Below are positions 10,343-22,807 of a DNA stretch of 64,000 nt, in pieces. Both the position numbers and the translations under genes were made by a program. The notes under the pieces were generated by a model. The model searched no databases. It was not told where the DNA came from and saw only the letters and a program-made list of their open reading frames with translations. Source of the DNA: Uloborus plumipes. Taxonomy: Eukaryota; Arthropoda; Arachnida; Araneae; Uloboridae. The DNA lies in contig JAXGGA010002849.1 in assembly GCA_038373865.1 (NCBI GenBank), forward strand, positions 49,489 through 113,488, given 5' to 3'. Position 1 is the stretch's first letter. Each line of letters starts with the position of its first letter.

Positions 10343-12880
10343 TATATATATGAGTTAAGATAATAGTCTTAAAGCATGATAACATGATTTCTGGAAAAGT
10401 CTAAAAAACCCAGATATTTTTTTCCAATATGTACGCTGTTAGTAAAGCTAAACTATTTATGCGGAATTTCTAGCAGTAAATTTGGATTAAGTCTTCCTTT
10501 AGTTGTTTTCCTGCTTTTTGTGTTGAAAATATGTAAAGTTAAAATCTTGAGGAAGTTTTACGAAGAAATTCAAAATCGCAATTTTAGCTCGGGAAAACAT
10601 GAATGAAAATATTGGCAATGTTTATTTGAATATGCACTTTCAAGCTTGTAAAATATGTAAAAATGAAAACATAAATTCTAGGAATACGTGCTCAAAACGT
10701 TAAAGGAAAATCTCATATTGGGAAAAGTAAAACTTGAATTTCGATTTGTGCCCAAGCTATGTTAAAATCGAACAATAATAACATTATACATATTGAATAG
10801 AATCGTTCTCGTTTATTTCGTCGATGTGTGTTTTGCTTTCTGAACACGAACATAAATATACAACGACTTTGAATCCTTACTTTCCGAAGACATAAATTTT
10901 ATGCGTAAAATTTAATTTTTGGTATACCACAAGCATCATATATTCGTTACAAGGAACTCGTTTTTCAATGCAAAAATTGTGAGCTTATGGATGCACTGCA
11001 CAGACATCCAACAAAAGCTTTTGTCCAATGTCTCATTTGTACTTTTCAATGTGCATTTTCGCAACTTGTTTCAACACAACGATTTTAGATTATAATTAAC
11101 TCTCAGAAAAAAAAAAAACTTTCGTTTTTATGAAAACACTCGACAAAAATTGTTACCATGGGATAATTTTCATAATTTGAGTGAAAGTAGCGAAACTGTA
11201 TTTTAGTTTAGTTTCAATTTATGGGTGAATCGTATGTATCCATGAAATAACATCATATCTCGCCTTATTAAAGGTACATAAATTTAGACGCAGATAATAA
11301 TTTTATCTTTTGCGGCATAAATAAGGTTTTAAGGCCAAAATAACTTAAAAACAGTGTTCCAAAATTTTTTAGCGTGTATTTTAAACATAACGCACAAGAT
11401 CTTCTAATATTAAGATAAAGTTATAGCGGCTCATGAGTTTTTTAGTAATACATATTTTTATTTAGAAAAAGTCATTAGAAGCCATAATATTTGCTTAAGA
11501 GTACAGGTATTCAGTCATTTTAAAATTACCGTTACCTGCATCAATGGACACATTTCTCAAAATTTGAAAAATAGAAATTTTTTAATTTTTATACAATACT
11601 GCAAAATGCATAGGAAAGAAAATTAAGATATATGGATGTTATATGTGTAACTGCAGTATCGGTATAGAGAAATGGTGATAAAATGTGAAAAAGAAAGTTC
11701 ATAAAAGAAAAGAAAAGAATAGCTGAGAAATTAACCTAGGTCTTACAAATTACTCTAGAATGTGATTTCGGCTAAATTTTATAATCACATCACAGCATAT
11801 TTGAATAGCGACAATGATGTTTTAATGCACAAATTCGCATATTTAGTCGTACGCATTTAGTTTACGGTTTACTACTGTAAAGCAGCAATTTTACAGTTTA
11901 TTAGAGTAAAAATGAGCAATTTTGCAGTTTATTGCTGTAAAATTAGAAATTTTTCCAGTTTGTTACTATAAAATTAACTGTAGTATACTGTAAAAAGATC
12001 ATCTACTTTTTACAGTGTAGTAGAGAAGTAGTTTTCATCAAATCTTTACTATTTGTCATGATACAGACAGTTCTAGGATTGACTGGAAGAATTAAAGTCT
12101 GCGACTAAGTAGTATACTTAATGCTACGACTGACAGCTATTTATGGATATCAATCTTTGAGTAGACATTTTCTTTTTCTATAAACTTGTTCTTTCCTTCT
12201 TGCAACGCTTCCCAGTTTTGAAATTGTTTCAAGAATATAGCATGCGCTTTTAAAACATTAAAGAAAACGGACTGCTTTCATAATTAATGAAACCTGTATA
12301 TTTTTAACACTGAAATGTTCCTTACTTTCATTTTCTCTACATATTTATCAGAATGGACCAATCCGTTTAGGGTATTGTTTGAAGAAACAATATTAGAAGA
12401 GAAAAACAAGTACTAAAAACCAATCGGAGACTTTTTTACTTCTTGAAGCAAATCGTAATTTGGAATAATATTACTTTTACTCTCCTCTCTCGAAACACAA
12501 GAGACAAAATAAAAGATTCATTTAATAATAAAACCTAAACATTGTAGTGCAAAACGTTAAAACTAAAATTCTAGGCATTTTTGGCATATTTTTCGTGTAT
12601 GTTTTTCGATAAAATCTGATTGATCTAAAAGTTCCAAAGCTTCTTTTTTCTCTTTATTTTTTCCAATACTTTTTTGCGCTTTTTCAACTTCTTCACCAAT
12701 GTTCTTTCCAGATTCGTTCTTTTATTTATTTTCATATTTTTTCACGTGAATGTTTCGTTGCGTAACGAAGCGAATTTTTCAAACAAACATTCCGCATTGG
12801 ATTCTTCAATAGGATGTAGCATTTCTTCCTACAAAGACGAATTCTTTCCCTCGTTTCTGTATACGACTACGACTATGAAA

Positions 12881-12883
<3 letters not shown>
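10343..12883. other. No gene recognised; one CTGTAA-rich repeat inside
   Basis: AT-rich sequence. The only structure I see is the CTGTAA-rich block at 11858-12020, listed separately. Confidence 0.5.
11858..12020. repeat. CTGTAAAATTA-rich repeat, locus 1
   Basis: Seen: alternating TTTACAGTTTATTA and ACTGTAAAATTA units, ending TTTTTACAGTGTAG. The same units and a similar end occur at 55148-55350 and 55874-55967. The motif is partly self-complementary. Inference: fragments of one non-autonomous family. Confidence 0.6.

Positions 12884-12913
<30 letters not shown>
12884..12913. repeat. (TA)n microsatellite
   Basis: About 30 bases of TA repeats directly abutting the left end of the decayed Tc1-like element. 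Confidence 0.9.
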
Positions 12914-14162
12914 CTGGCGGGAAAAAAATCCCAATACCAAGAAAAAATTGCCGTAGAGAAATGAAATTTGGGTAATGCAATTGTCTAGTTAACATGTTTA
13001 ATTGATTAAATGTACAAGATCACTGGCTAATTTAAGCTCAAGAAAATGCTGTGCAAATGTGAAATTATGTTAATTTAATAGAGGGTGTAACCTCCAGAAT
13101 TTTGAAGGAAAGCCTGCAAGCGTGCATGCATTACGTCATACAGGTGCCGAATGTCACTTTGTGGTATGGAGTTCCATGCTTGTTGCACTTGCTGTGCCAA
13201 TACTAGGAACGTCATTGCTGACTGTGGATGATGCTCGAGGTGCCATCCCATGATATCCCATACGTTATCAATTGGAGACAGACCTGGTGATTTTGCAGGT
13301 CATGGTAACATGTCAGCACTCTGTAGAGCACATTGCGTTACAGCAGCGATGTGAGGGCGAGCGTTATCCGGTTGGAAAACGCCCCTTGAATACTACTCAT
13401 GAAGGGCTGTACTACTGGTTAAATTAACAGACTGACGACAAATTTTCAGTCAGTGAGTTTGGGATAACCACAAGAATGCCCCTGCTGTCGTAGGAAATTG
13501 CTCCAGAGACCATAACTCCAGGTGTGAGTCCCGTGTGTCTAGGCCGTAGACCGCTTGGATGCAGGCGGTCCCCTGGCCTCCTTCTGACCAATATACAGCC
13601 ACCACTGGCACTAATTCAGAATCTGTTTTCATCAAAAATTACAACAGATCTCCACTCCGACTTCCAGTGAGCTCTGTCGTGGCACCACTGCCGTCGGAAA
13701 AGGCAATGGTTTGCAGTCAATGGAATACCGGCTACAGGCTGCCTGGCTCGGAGTTGTCCTTGAAGTAAACAGTTTCTTACCGTTCCTTGGGTCACGACGG
13801 TACCAACTGCAGCTCGAATGTCAGCCGCAGATGCAGTACGATGCGCCACAGCCGTGCGCAAGATTCGGCGATCTTCCTTCTCAGTCGTGCCACGTGGCAG
13901 CTCGGAACTCGATCTTCTTGAGGTAGTACCATCCCTTGCTCATAGCTTCCAATAATCATGCATGGTGGAAACATTCCCACACAAGTCTTTTTGCAAAATC
14001 GCGAAATGAAAATCCACCTTCTCGTAGCCAAATTGTACGACCTCGTTTAAACTCGGTGAGCTGTTGATAATGGCTTCTTTTATGAATGTGATCGTAATTT
14101 GTTTATCTCCAATATTTAAACGACCGACGATGTTCAAGTGGGAGCAGTTTGACTTTCCGCCC
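12914..14162 (-). mobile_element. Decayed Tc1-like transposon (about 1.25 kb)
   Basis: Seen: the left end CTGGCGGGAAAAAAATCCC follows the TA tract. A weakly matching complement (GACTTTCCGCCC) lies at 14151-14162, followed by TA. It encloses a broken transposase on the minus strand. Inference: an old Tc1-like insertion of a family different from the two intact copies. The right boundary is approximate. Confidence 0.7.
13080..14085 (-). pseudogene. Tc1-like transposase pseudogene
   Basis: Seen: read across frames, the minus strand gives a transposase in order. An N-terminal DNA-binding start (EFKRGRTIWLREGGFSFRDF) lies near 14060, the catalytic region of the C-terminal half near 13300 (AKSPGLSPIDNVWDIMGW), and a typical C-terminus (AWNSIPQSDIRHLYDVMHAR, then NSGGYTLY) near 13090-13180. 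Frame changes and stops separate the parts. The third catalytic position, normally Glu in the SPIE/NPIE motif, reads Asp (SPID). The family is the arthropod Tcb1-type transposases. Not functional. Confidence 0.85.
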
Positions 14163-14560
14163 TACAACCCAGAAACGCACCCTGTGATTTCTTAATGTTT
14201 AGTCTTTTGAATAAGCATCACAATAAAAGTCTTTATTTTGAACGACAGGCTTAAGGACGCAGTTAAGGGCTGGGTTTTATCACGACCACAGAAATTCTGT
14301 TAAATAGGTATCATACTGTATAGTTAGTCAGTTTGGTCTTTGTGATCAGGCCTATGGTGAATACTGTTAATATAGTTTTTATTTAGACCCCAAAAAATCG
14401 TTTGGTACCTTTTATTTTAAACAACTCTAATATATGCGGCCTCCCAGTGGAGACAAAAAATAGGAGGTTCATCAGGCATAGTGCTCCTCAAATAAATAAC
14501 TTATATATTTTTGTTTGTTATAGTGTTTATGACTGTATATATCTTTGTGATGTTTCTTCA

Positions 14561-14563
<3 letters not shown>

Positions 14564-14641
<78 letters not shown>
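14564..14641. repeat. (TA)n microsatellite abutting Tc1-like copy B
   Basis: About 78 bases of TA repeats ending exactly at the TIR of the intact Tc1-like copy. A shorter TA tract continues on the other side (15860-15870), as if the element inserted into one array. Confidence 0.95.
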
Positions 14642-14644
<3 letters not shown>

Positions 14645-15859
14645 TGAAGTGACAAAAGTCATGGGATAGCAATATGCAAATTTTCAGATGGCAGTAGCAT
14701 CGCATAGAACAGGTATAAATGCGCAGTGCTTTTACAGAGCTTTCATTTCTGTTCAAGTTATTCATGTGAAGAGGTTTTAACGTGATGATGACCGCACGAC
14801 GTGAATTAACAGACTTTGAACGCGGAATGTTAGTTGGAGCTAGACGCATGGGTCATGCCATTTCGGAAATCGTTAGAGAATTCAACATTCCCAGATCCAC
14901 TGTGTCAAGAGTGTGCCGAGAGTATGAAATTTCAGGCATAACATCCCACCATGGACAGCGCAGTGGTCGACCGCCTGCACTTAAAGATCGAGACCGGCGA
15001 CGTCTGCAAAGAGTCGCAAATTCTAACAGACAAGCAACACTGCGTCAAATCACCGTAGAAATCAATGTGGGACGTACAATGGACGTGTCTGCTAGAACTG
15101 TGCGGAGAAATTTGGATTTCTTGGGCTATTCCAGCAGAAGACCGACTCGAGTGCCTTTACTGACAGAACGACATCGCTTGCAGCGACTCTCGTGGGCACG
15201 TGAGCATATCAGTTGGTCCCTAGATGAATGGAAATCCGTGGCCTGGTCCGATGAGTCACGATTTCAGCTGGTAAGAGCCGATGGTAGGGTTCGAGTGTGG
15301 CGCAGACCCCACGAAGCCATGGACCCAAACTGTCAGCAAGGCACTGTTCAAGCTGGTGGTGGCTCCGTAATGGTGTGGGCTGTTTTTTCATGGCATGGAC
15401 TTGGTCCTCTAGTGCGACTGGACCGAACATTGACTGGAAATGCTTATGTGCAGCTACTTGGAGATCACTTGCAGCCATTCATGGACTTCATGTACCCAAA
15501 CAACGATGGGATTTTTATGGATGACAATGCGCCATGTCACCGGGCCACAACTGTTCGCAATTGGTTTGAAGAAAATTCTGGACAATTCCAACGAATGATT
15601 TGGCCACCTAGATCGCCCGACATGAATCCCATTGAGCATTTAGGGGACACCATCGAGAGGTCTGTTCGTGCCCAAAATCCTGCCCCATCAACGCTTTCAC
15701 AATTATGGACGTCTATCGAGACAGCATGGCTCAATATTCCTGCAGAAGACTTCCAACGACTTGTTGAGTCCATGCCACGTCGAGTTGTTGCACTTCGCCG
15801 GGCAAAAGGAGGGCCGACACGATATTAAGAGGTATCCCATGACTTTTGTCACTTCAGTG
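14642..15859 (+). mobile_element. Tc1-like transposon, copy B (1218 bp, complete)
   Basis: Seen: same ends (CACTGAAGTGACAAAAGTC and complement), same length and same untranslated regions as the copy at 5541-6758, in opposite orientation. TA flanks both sides and it lies within a TA microsatellite. Confidence 0.95.
14785..15828 (+). CDS. Tc1/mariner-family transposase, copy B (347 aa)
   Basis: Cut-and-paste transposase, same architecture as copy A: paired-type HTH region, GRPP motif, catalytic Asp156, Asp247 and Glu284. The frame is open throughout from the ATG at 14785. It differs from copy A at seven residues: 25 (A for V), 78 (A for V), 99 (M for I), 100 (D for N), 143 (S for G), 151 (S for T) and 287 (G for W). 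Position 287 lies in the NPIEHLW motif, three residues after the catalytic Glu, and Trp there is highly conserved in Tc1 transposases. Inference: copy A is closer to the family consensus, and copy B may be weakened or inactive despite the intact frame. The two proteins are otherwise identical, so the insertions are young. Confidence 0.93.
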   Translation: MMTARRELTDFERGMLVGARRMGHAISEIVREFNIPRSTVSRVCREYEISGITSHHGQRSGRPPALKDRDRRRLQRVANSNRQATLRQITVEINVGRTMDVSARTVRRNLDFLGYSSRRPTRVPLLTERHRLQRLSWAREHISWSLDEWKSVAWSDESRFQLVRADGRVRVWRRPHEAMDPNCQQGTVQAGGGSVMVWAVFSWHGLGPLVRLDRTLTGNAYVQLLGDHLQPFMDFMYPNNDGIFMDDNAPCHRATTVRNWFEENSGQFQRMIWPPRSPDMNPIEHLGDTIERSVRAQNPAPSTLSQLWTSIETAWLNIPAEDFQRLVESMPRRVVALRRAKGGPTRY

Positions 15860-15870
15860 TATATATATAT

Positions 15871-17098
15871 TTATAAATATAGGCTTAAACAATCATTAGT
15901 ACTAATAACATTTTTTTCCTCTTTTTTCCGAATCCAAACAAGAGTTTGGATTCAGATCTAATTAGAAACTTCTTCAAAATAAACGCATTACACATAAAAG
16001 TAAGTACTACTTTTGCATTCTAAACTGATCAATATGTAATTGTCGTTTTAGGAAAAATATTTCATAACTAGTAGTTAATTATTATCTTCCTTCGGTTACA
16101 AACAGTAGGGTATCTCCAATCTCCTATAGTTTATCTCGAAAACCCTAGAAGATACTTTTGTTTTCTGCAAATAATGTCATCATCAGATGCGAATATGTAA
16201 AAGAAGGGAGTAGTGGAAAAATGTAATTAAAGCTTTGAAGGAAATTAATTAGTACTGTAGTGTGTTTACAAAATGCTTAAAATCGAAGCTGTCTTCTCTT
16301 ATAGAAAATTTAATTTAAGATATTTTGAGTAGCTTTACGGAGATAAATGAAAGGTATTTTTTCCTATGCCTTTTTGAAATCTAATGTTTTAATTAAATTC
16401 TAAAAAAAAAAATCAGTAATAAATTTTTAAGAGTTCTCCTTTGCATGTAATTTAAACAGATATTTTAATTTAGAGGTAAAAACATTCAGTATTAAAATTA
16501 TCTAGTTTTCTGCATACATAGCAGTTTGGTTTATGCATGTAGAACGATATTACTTTAACGTATAACATCATACAACGGTAAAACAATGGGCATTTTCATT
16601 AACCCCGTAGTATCTGTGGTAAAAAGAAATGTGCTGAAGTGAAAGAAAACATGATGATTTATTTGAGACACAAGTTACAAAATAAATATTTTAAAATACA
16701 GTTATTGTCAAAAGTGTAGTATTGGTGTAGTAAGTTTTCTGTCTCATATCATCCAAAATATAGAGAAGAATTTAGTTGAAATATTAAATATAATATTTCC
16801 TTCTAGTCAACTGACCTTTAATCTTCTTTTATGAATGAAAGTATACTGTAATGACCAGAAGTTTGAAACATGTTTTACCTTGATGCGTTAAATTTGTCTT
16901 GTTTCCTAAGAACTTTTGGCTAAATAGTCAAACAAGCCGTAGGAATAAAATCAAGTGCTTCTTATAGATAATTTGTTTCTTTTCTTGGAGCAATGAAGTT
17001 TCTTTTGTTGTTCTCACTTAATAATTTTCCTGATTACAGATATATCCATTTTGTGATTGGTGTTAAGTATTGGTTATACAATAATATAATCCCTATTA
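15871..17098. other. No feature recognised
   Basis: AT-rich stretch without a convincing coding frame, TIR or array. Confidence 0.5.
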
Positions 17099-17860
17099 AG
17101 GGGTCGCAGGACTTTTAGCAAAAATTCATCTTTTTCTTTAAACCAATACAACTGTTTTACTAAAACAAGTAGAAACTTGAAAATTTAAACCCATAATATT
17201 CATACATATTTACATTATTTTCCAAAGTTATGAATAAATTTGATAAAAAAAATATTTAATTTGTAAAGAAATATAAATTGGACATTTTTTCAAAATTACG
17301 AAAATCAATACTTCACGGAGCGCAGAATATCTTAAAAACTGATTATCATATTTGTTTGAAATTTCACACACATGTTTAAATGAAGCAATTTTATAAGTTA
17401 TAGACCAATTTTTAGATAAATTACCAACAGGAAAAAAATTATGGCATTTTCAATATTTTTTATTATGAAACTTCAAAAATTTTCTAAACAATTTGAATAA
17501 TAAAACTTTTTTTTGGTCTGAATTTATGAAAAGTGTGTATAACATTGACAACAAGTACTTTTCTAATAAATAAAATTAATTTTGTAAGTTTTATCACTTT
17601 TTTTTTCGCAGAAGCCTGCGCTCCGTAAAGTATTGATTTTCGTAATTTTGAAAAAAAAAGTCCAATTTATATTTCTTTACAAATTAAATATTTTTATAAG
17701 AATTTATTTATAACTTTGGAAAATAATGTAAATATGTATGAATATTATGGGTTTAATTTTTCAAGTTACCACTTGTTTTAATGAAAAAGTTGTATTGGCT
17801 TAAAAAAAAAAAAGATGAATTTTCGCGTTCGCGGAGCGCGTTAAAAGTCCTGAGACCCCT
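17099..17860. mobile_element. Foldback element (about 762 bp)
   Basis: Seen: the left arm from AGGGGTCGCAGGACTTTTAG (17099) returns as an inverted copy ending at 17860. The arms are about 220-260 bases and converge on CACGGAGCGCAG (about 17315) and its complement (about 17615). Flanks read TTA on the left and AATTA on the right. The right arm carries an extra palindrome near 17824-17840 (CGCG..CGCG). No coding frame. Inference: a non-autonomous element, possibly with a TTA target duplication as in PIF/Harbinger. Confidence 0.75.
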
Positions 17861-17862
17861 AA

Positions 17863-17931
17863 TTATGTAAGAAGCATCACACTTTACTCCTTCATAGTTT
17901 GTTAAAACGACAATACCCTGTAATTGATTGT

Positions 17932-17962
<31 letters not shown>

Positions 17963-19975
17963 CTACTGTTCTGATAACTGTGTAATGTTGTTAATGACAT
18001 GGTTTAGAACTATTTCAGCCCGAAAAAAATCTTAAGATGTAGAAAAAGTTGTGTTTATAGACACACAAAAGTTTAAAACCTTAATGAAATGTTTCGCAAC
18101 TACATTCGTAAATTCATGCGACATTGAACTTCAAAGTATATATTATTATTATTATTTGTATTGCATCACACATACATTGAAGGGAAAACAAACCTTGGAG
18201 GTGCTTAACTCCACGTTTAAAAAATGATGTTGTATCCCAGCGATGCTACCTATCATTAGTGATAAGTTTAATTTCAACACTTACTAGGGGCTTTACGGTA
18301 GTTACATTTGCTTTCACATTCTTACATACATGCACACATAAATACCTTCGTACACAGGCCATGCTCTCACAAATACACGCATTATATACATACATACGAA
18401 CATATATTTATTCAAAGATAAGCACAAGTATAAACATACACTTTTATACATGTACATACTTACACACATGTATGCAAAATGTATACACATATACTTCATA
18501 CGTTATTATTGATACACAATGCTATACGGATACGTTTTCTGTAAAATAATGTCACTCATCATTTTATTGTGTTTTTAAATTTGATTACATATATCATAAA
18601 ATATTTCCATATCTAAAATTCGAAGTAATAATATAATAAAAAAAAATAATATAAGTTCGAAGTAAGCAATTTAAATGGGAAGAAGTTATTGAACGTCGTA
18701 AGTCAAGAATGGGTGACATAAAAAGCTACTGTCAAAAGTTGCGAGGGATGATTCTTTGTTGCATGGACAATTTCCAATATATTTTTGTGATCCTTTTGCG
18801 GAATATTTGATAAAAGAACTGTCTATCCTTTATTTGTTGGAATGCATTTTGAGTTTACGAGTAGAATTATTTGTCACTCAAATTTTAGATTTGGATTTAA
18901 TATATGTATCTGAAAAATTAAGTACCTCAGAAATTATTCATTTCGCTTTTCATAATACATGCACACAATAGAGGTTTTCTGAATAGAATTTTGGCTGTTA
19001 TGTTACGCGCTGTCTGTTATTTATTTGAATAAATTGATATTTTCTTAGAAGAAGAAACAAATGTATTTTTTTTTAATTTCGTGGAAATTTATACAATTAT
19101 AGTTACTAATAATAGATAATTCTGAAATTTGTTATGAACTAACTAAAATTAAGAAAAATGTAGATCTAAAATTCCGAAAAAGAAAGAAAATGGAAAAAAA
19201 GGCAATGGCTTTTTTTTAATTAAAAATTATGCAACTTTTTTATTGAAAAACATGAACTTTTTCCCCATAAAGATCGCCAAGCCAAACTAAAGAGATTTTG
19301 CATTTGTGTTTTTTTTTCCAAAGTGAGTTTTTAATTTGCTGCTCCTATTTCAAGCATAGCTGTTTTGTAGTTAAATAGAAGAAGTCAATATTTGCTTTAT
19401 TCAGTGCAGTCAGATAATGAGTGAAATATTTTTTTTTTCCGAATTAATGAAGGCATTGAGTAAATGATTTATAACTAGGCATCAATGCTCAAGGAAGAAA
19501 AAGTTGTGGGAAATAGCCTTTTGATCGAGTTGATATTATGCAAGGAGCATAGGGCTACATACAAAGCTTCAGAACTAAATACTAACAGAAAACGTGTTTG
19601 AAAAAGCTTAGAAAATCACAGCTATTACAGTAACGTATCTGAAAAATGGGCGCAAAATATCATGCAAATAATATTAAAAAAAAAAAAAAAAAAAAACTTT
19701 AAAATTGTTTTTTTTTTTTTTTTTTTTACTGGGTAGCAATAATAAGCAAATCTTCTAGCTGTGTAATGTTATTTTTAATTATTTATTCGCATTAAATGTG
19801 TTGTAATTTAATTTCGATTTCGTTTGAAGTGATTTCAACGGCAAGGTTTTCAATTTTTTCTCTATTAATATTTATAACGACAGTTTTGCATCCATACACA
19901 ATTTTTCTTCCACATTATTTAACATTATCAGCGATTCAGTACTCACAGTTATTTTTTTTTCATCAGTTAAGTTCT
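17863..19975. other. No gene recognised; simple repeats
   Basis: Contains a CATA/TACA-rich imperfect microsatellite (18310-18500), poly-A (about 19677-19696) and poly-T (about 19708-19728) runs. Frames over these are low-complexity. Confidence 0.5.
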
Positions 19976-20096
<121 letters not shown>

Positions 20097-20150
20097 CATT
20101 ATAAGATTTTTTTCATATCTTTACACAGACGCGAAATTTATATTAGCCAT

Positions 20151-20760
20151 TCATAAATATAGGGTTGCGGAGAGACTGAAGGTTGCACTCAAAGGTTGTG
20201 TGATAGAGAGGCCTGTTTCATCTTGCAATTGGAGAAGTTGGGTTGGTTTTAATAGCACCCGGAAAAGAGAGGCTCCATAGATGGCCACTGAAACACCAGG
20301 AGAGAGCTGTTTTGACGTACCTGTCACAATGTCGAACAAGTTATCTCCCGGTCAATCAACACGATACCAAGCATGACGGAAGAACAGTGTAATTTAGCCT
20401 ATCATATTGTCTTTTCATAGAGAATAATTCAAGAAAAGTCAGTAAATTGGTAGAGGAATGCACTTCTCCAGCACCTTTCTTTGACTCGACATCAGCCTCT
20501 AAGTTACCCCAAATTTCCACATGTGAAGTAATCCACTCAATGTATCCATCACACAGGAACGAGATATGCTTTAGTTTAGTAAGAATAGCAATTCTAGTTC
20601 TATCACCCACTTTGAGTCAATTTGACAGATGCTGGATGGCGGAGCTACGACTGTCCGAAAAAATCCAGACAATTCTAGTGTCTGAAAAATTCATAATATT
20701 GTTAAGTTCCTCAAGTCTTACTTCTTTTGGGTACTTCCCAGTTTGCATTTGACTCATATA
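20151..20760 (-). pseudogene. Retroelement RNase H domain remnant
   Basis: Seen: the minus strand from 20760 gives, with one frame change, an RNase H-like string: MQTGKYPKEVRLEELNNI, then WIFSDSRS (the catalytic Asp region) and HLSNWLKVGDRTRIAILTKL. WITSHVEIWGNLEADVESKKGA follows, matching the WIPSHVGIxGNExADxxAK signature. The final Asp/Glu pattern is partly degraded. More degraded sequence continues to about 20151. Known: this signature ends the pol protein of many non-LTR retrotransposons. Inference: a 3' fragment of a LINE pol gene; the class (Jockey/CR1-like) is a guess. No reverse transcriptase domain is present in the window. Confidence 0.75.
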
Positions 20761-22807
20761 TAAAGACTAAAATTGTGCTGCACACAACTGGTTTTGTGGA
20801 GAGACGCTCTTTCTTATTGAAGAACTGCATGTCATTTAAAACGACAATAAAGTTTTTCTTTCTTCTCCTGACACTTCAGTTTCGTTATAAATGACGAATA
20901 TCATTCGTAGGAAATCAAAAGCATCCTTTTTTATTTATGCTAATTTATAAATTAATCCTGTTAATTTCTGAGATGCTTTTTATCGGAAGACAGCTCTGGC
21001 AAATATTCTCATTAATCGATTTTTATATGCAATGGTGGAAAAAAGACATGTTCCACGTTCATAAACAGGACGTTTTTCTTTCTTTCTTTTTTGAAAATAT
21101 GAAATTTTAGGATAATGATGTATGGTAAACAAAAATAATTACACATTTGATATTTTTAGGCAGAAATATATTATTAACATATAATTTCTTCAAAACAAAT
21201 TTGTAATGCTGTGCAGTGCAATTTATAGCTGTATATTATATACGGGTGTTTTTTTTGAGAATTCAGAATAAAGTAAGTAAAATTAATAGCAAGATGGTTT
21301 TCTTTATCATGAAAAATGATGGGCTGTCTTAATTATAAATATGAAACATTTACACAGTCTGCCTCAAGTTCTATTAAAGGTAAAATATCTCACAAAAAGC
21401 TATTATTAAATGAAAATACTTATCTCAAAAGTAATGCGTATGCTGTTATTATAAGGAACAAAAATGAAAACTGTTTTGAAAAGTTTTATTCCCTCCACAA
21501 TGAAACGAAGTTTAATTAAAATATTTTAATGGTCAAAAATGCTTAACACTCAACTTATATTTTCTTTTTAAATATATACATCTCAACCATTTATTCTAAA
21601 GAATACATATTTTACTTAAAATTGTGTCTGAAAAGGAACTTGTTATAGATATATCATTAAATTATCCAAACATCATTAAATTAAACCACATAATGAAAGG
21701 TCTTTAAATACGGATGGAAAAATGCAAAGCAAACATAATTAATTTTGAAAAATGGAGAAAAAATGATCTGTCGTAATTGGAAGCATCCCTTTATCATTCA
21801 AAATTTCTATTCCGCGTCGCCGAATAAAAAACAAATCATTACGTTTTGTACCCGTTAAGCGGTTTTTCGCATTCTGTGAATATCATTAAAATCTTTTCAT
21901 TGGCATCTCTTGATTGATTTCTTTTCGGGATTTCATTTTCATTTCCTTTTTAAATTAAAAAATGAACTGTTTTTCCTACTTTTAATATCCTCCTAGGAAT
22001 GATTTTGTTAAAAATTAAAGTATTTATATCTTTTTTAACTTTAAACTTACTAATTTTAGTTTTAAAAATCATTATTATTTTACTTTTTGGAATAAAGCTG
22101 AAATAGAAATTTTTAATCGAAAGAAAGAACTAATGAAAAAAAAAAAAAGTATAATTTAAATGTTTTCTATAATGAATTTCATTTGCTAAGCTTTGTAAAA
22201 TATATAATGAAAGTATGAAACTCAATAGTATGATCAACACATTTTCAATGAAAATTTAATGCGCTTGCATAGATTGTGTAACTTTCCAAAAGGTCAGTCA
22301 ATCATTTTAATTTTAAGCGCACTTTCCAACTTTATGCCAAAAGGAACCAGATAAATTCCTTTCAATTACTGAATTGCCGACTGAAGAGTGTTTCTCAACG
22401 GTACACACAAAAAATGTTTCAGCTATCCCATACCCTTTTCCATGTATAAAACAATCCAATAAATAGTGATAATACATTTCAGTCGCAATTAATCATACTG
22501 CTAAATTTTGGAAACATTAAACAAGACGATGGAAAACTTTCGACATTGTAACTTTGATCAAGACCATTATTATTACAAAAACGTGCGAAAAAAATCCTTA
22601 TTTTTTGGTCTGAAGTCATGATGTAACCTTCCGCACGCTTCGTTCTCCCCATTACCCTCACCCCATCACGCACGATTCTGGGGATATTCTCTTTGTTTTA
22701 ACCATCTACCCTCTCAACCATACCCAGTCTACCCTATGTACCACTAAGATATGATCAATTATTTTAAAAATGCAGTTATTAAAATTAGTTTTTAGTTTTT
22801 AACTTAC
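20761..22807. other. No further exon recognised downstream of Ig1
   Basis: Presumed start of the next Dscam intron. No Ig2-like exon found here or further left. Confidence 0.45.

Noticed and set aside
14402..14849. Frames containing long Tyr-Ile repeats on both strands
   Set aside because: They result from reading through the TA tract; the minus-strand one also reads the transposon's untranslated region.
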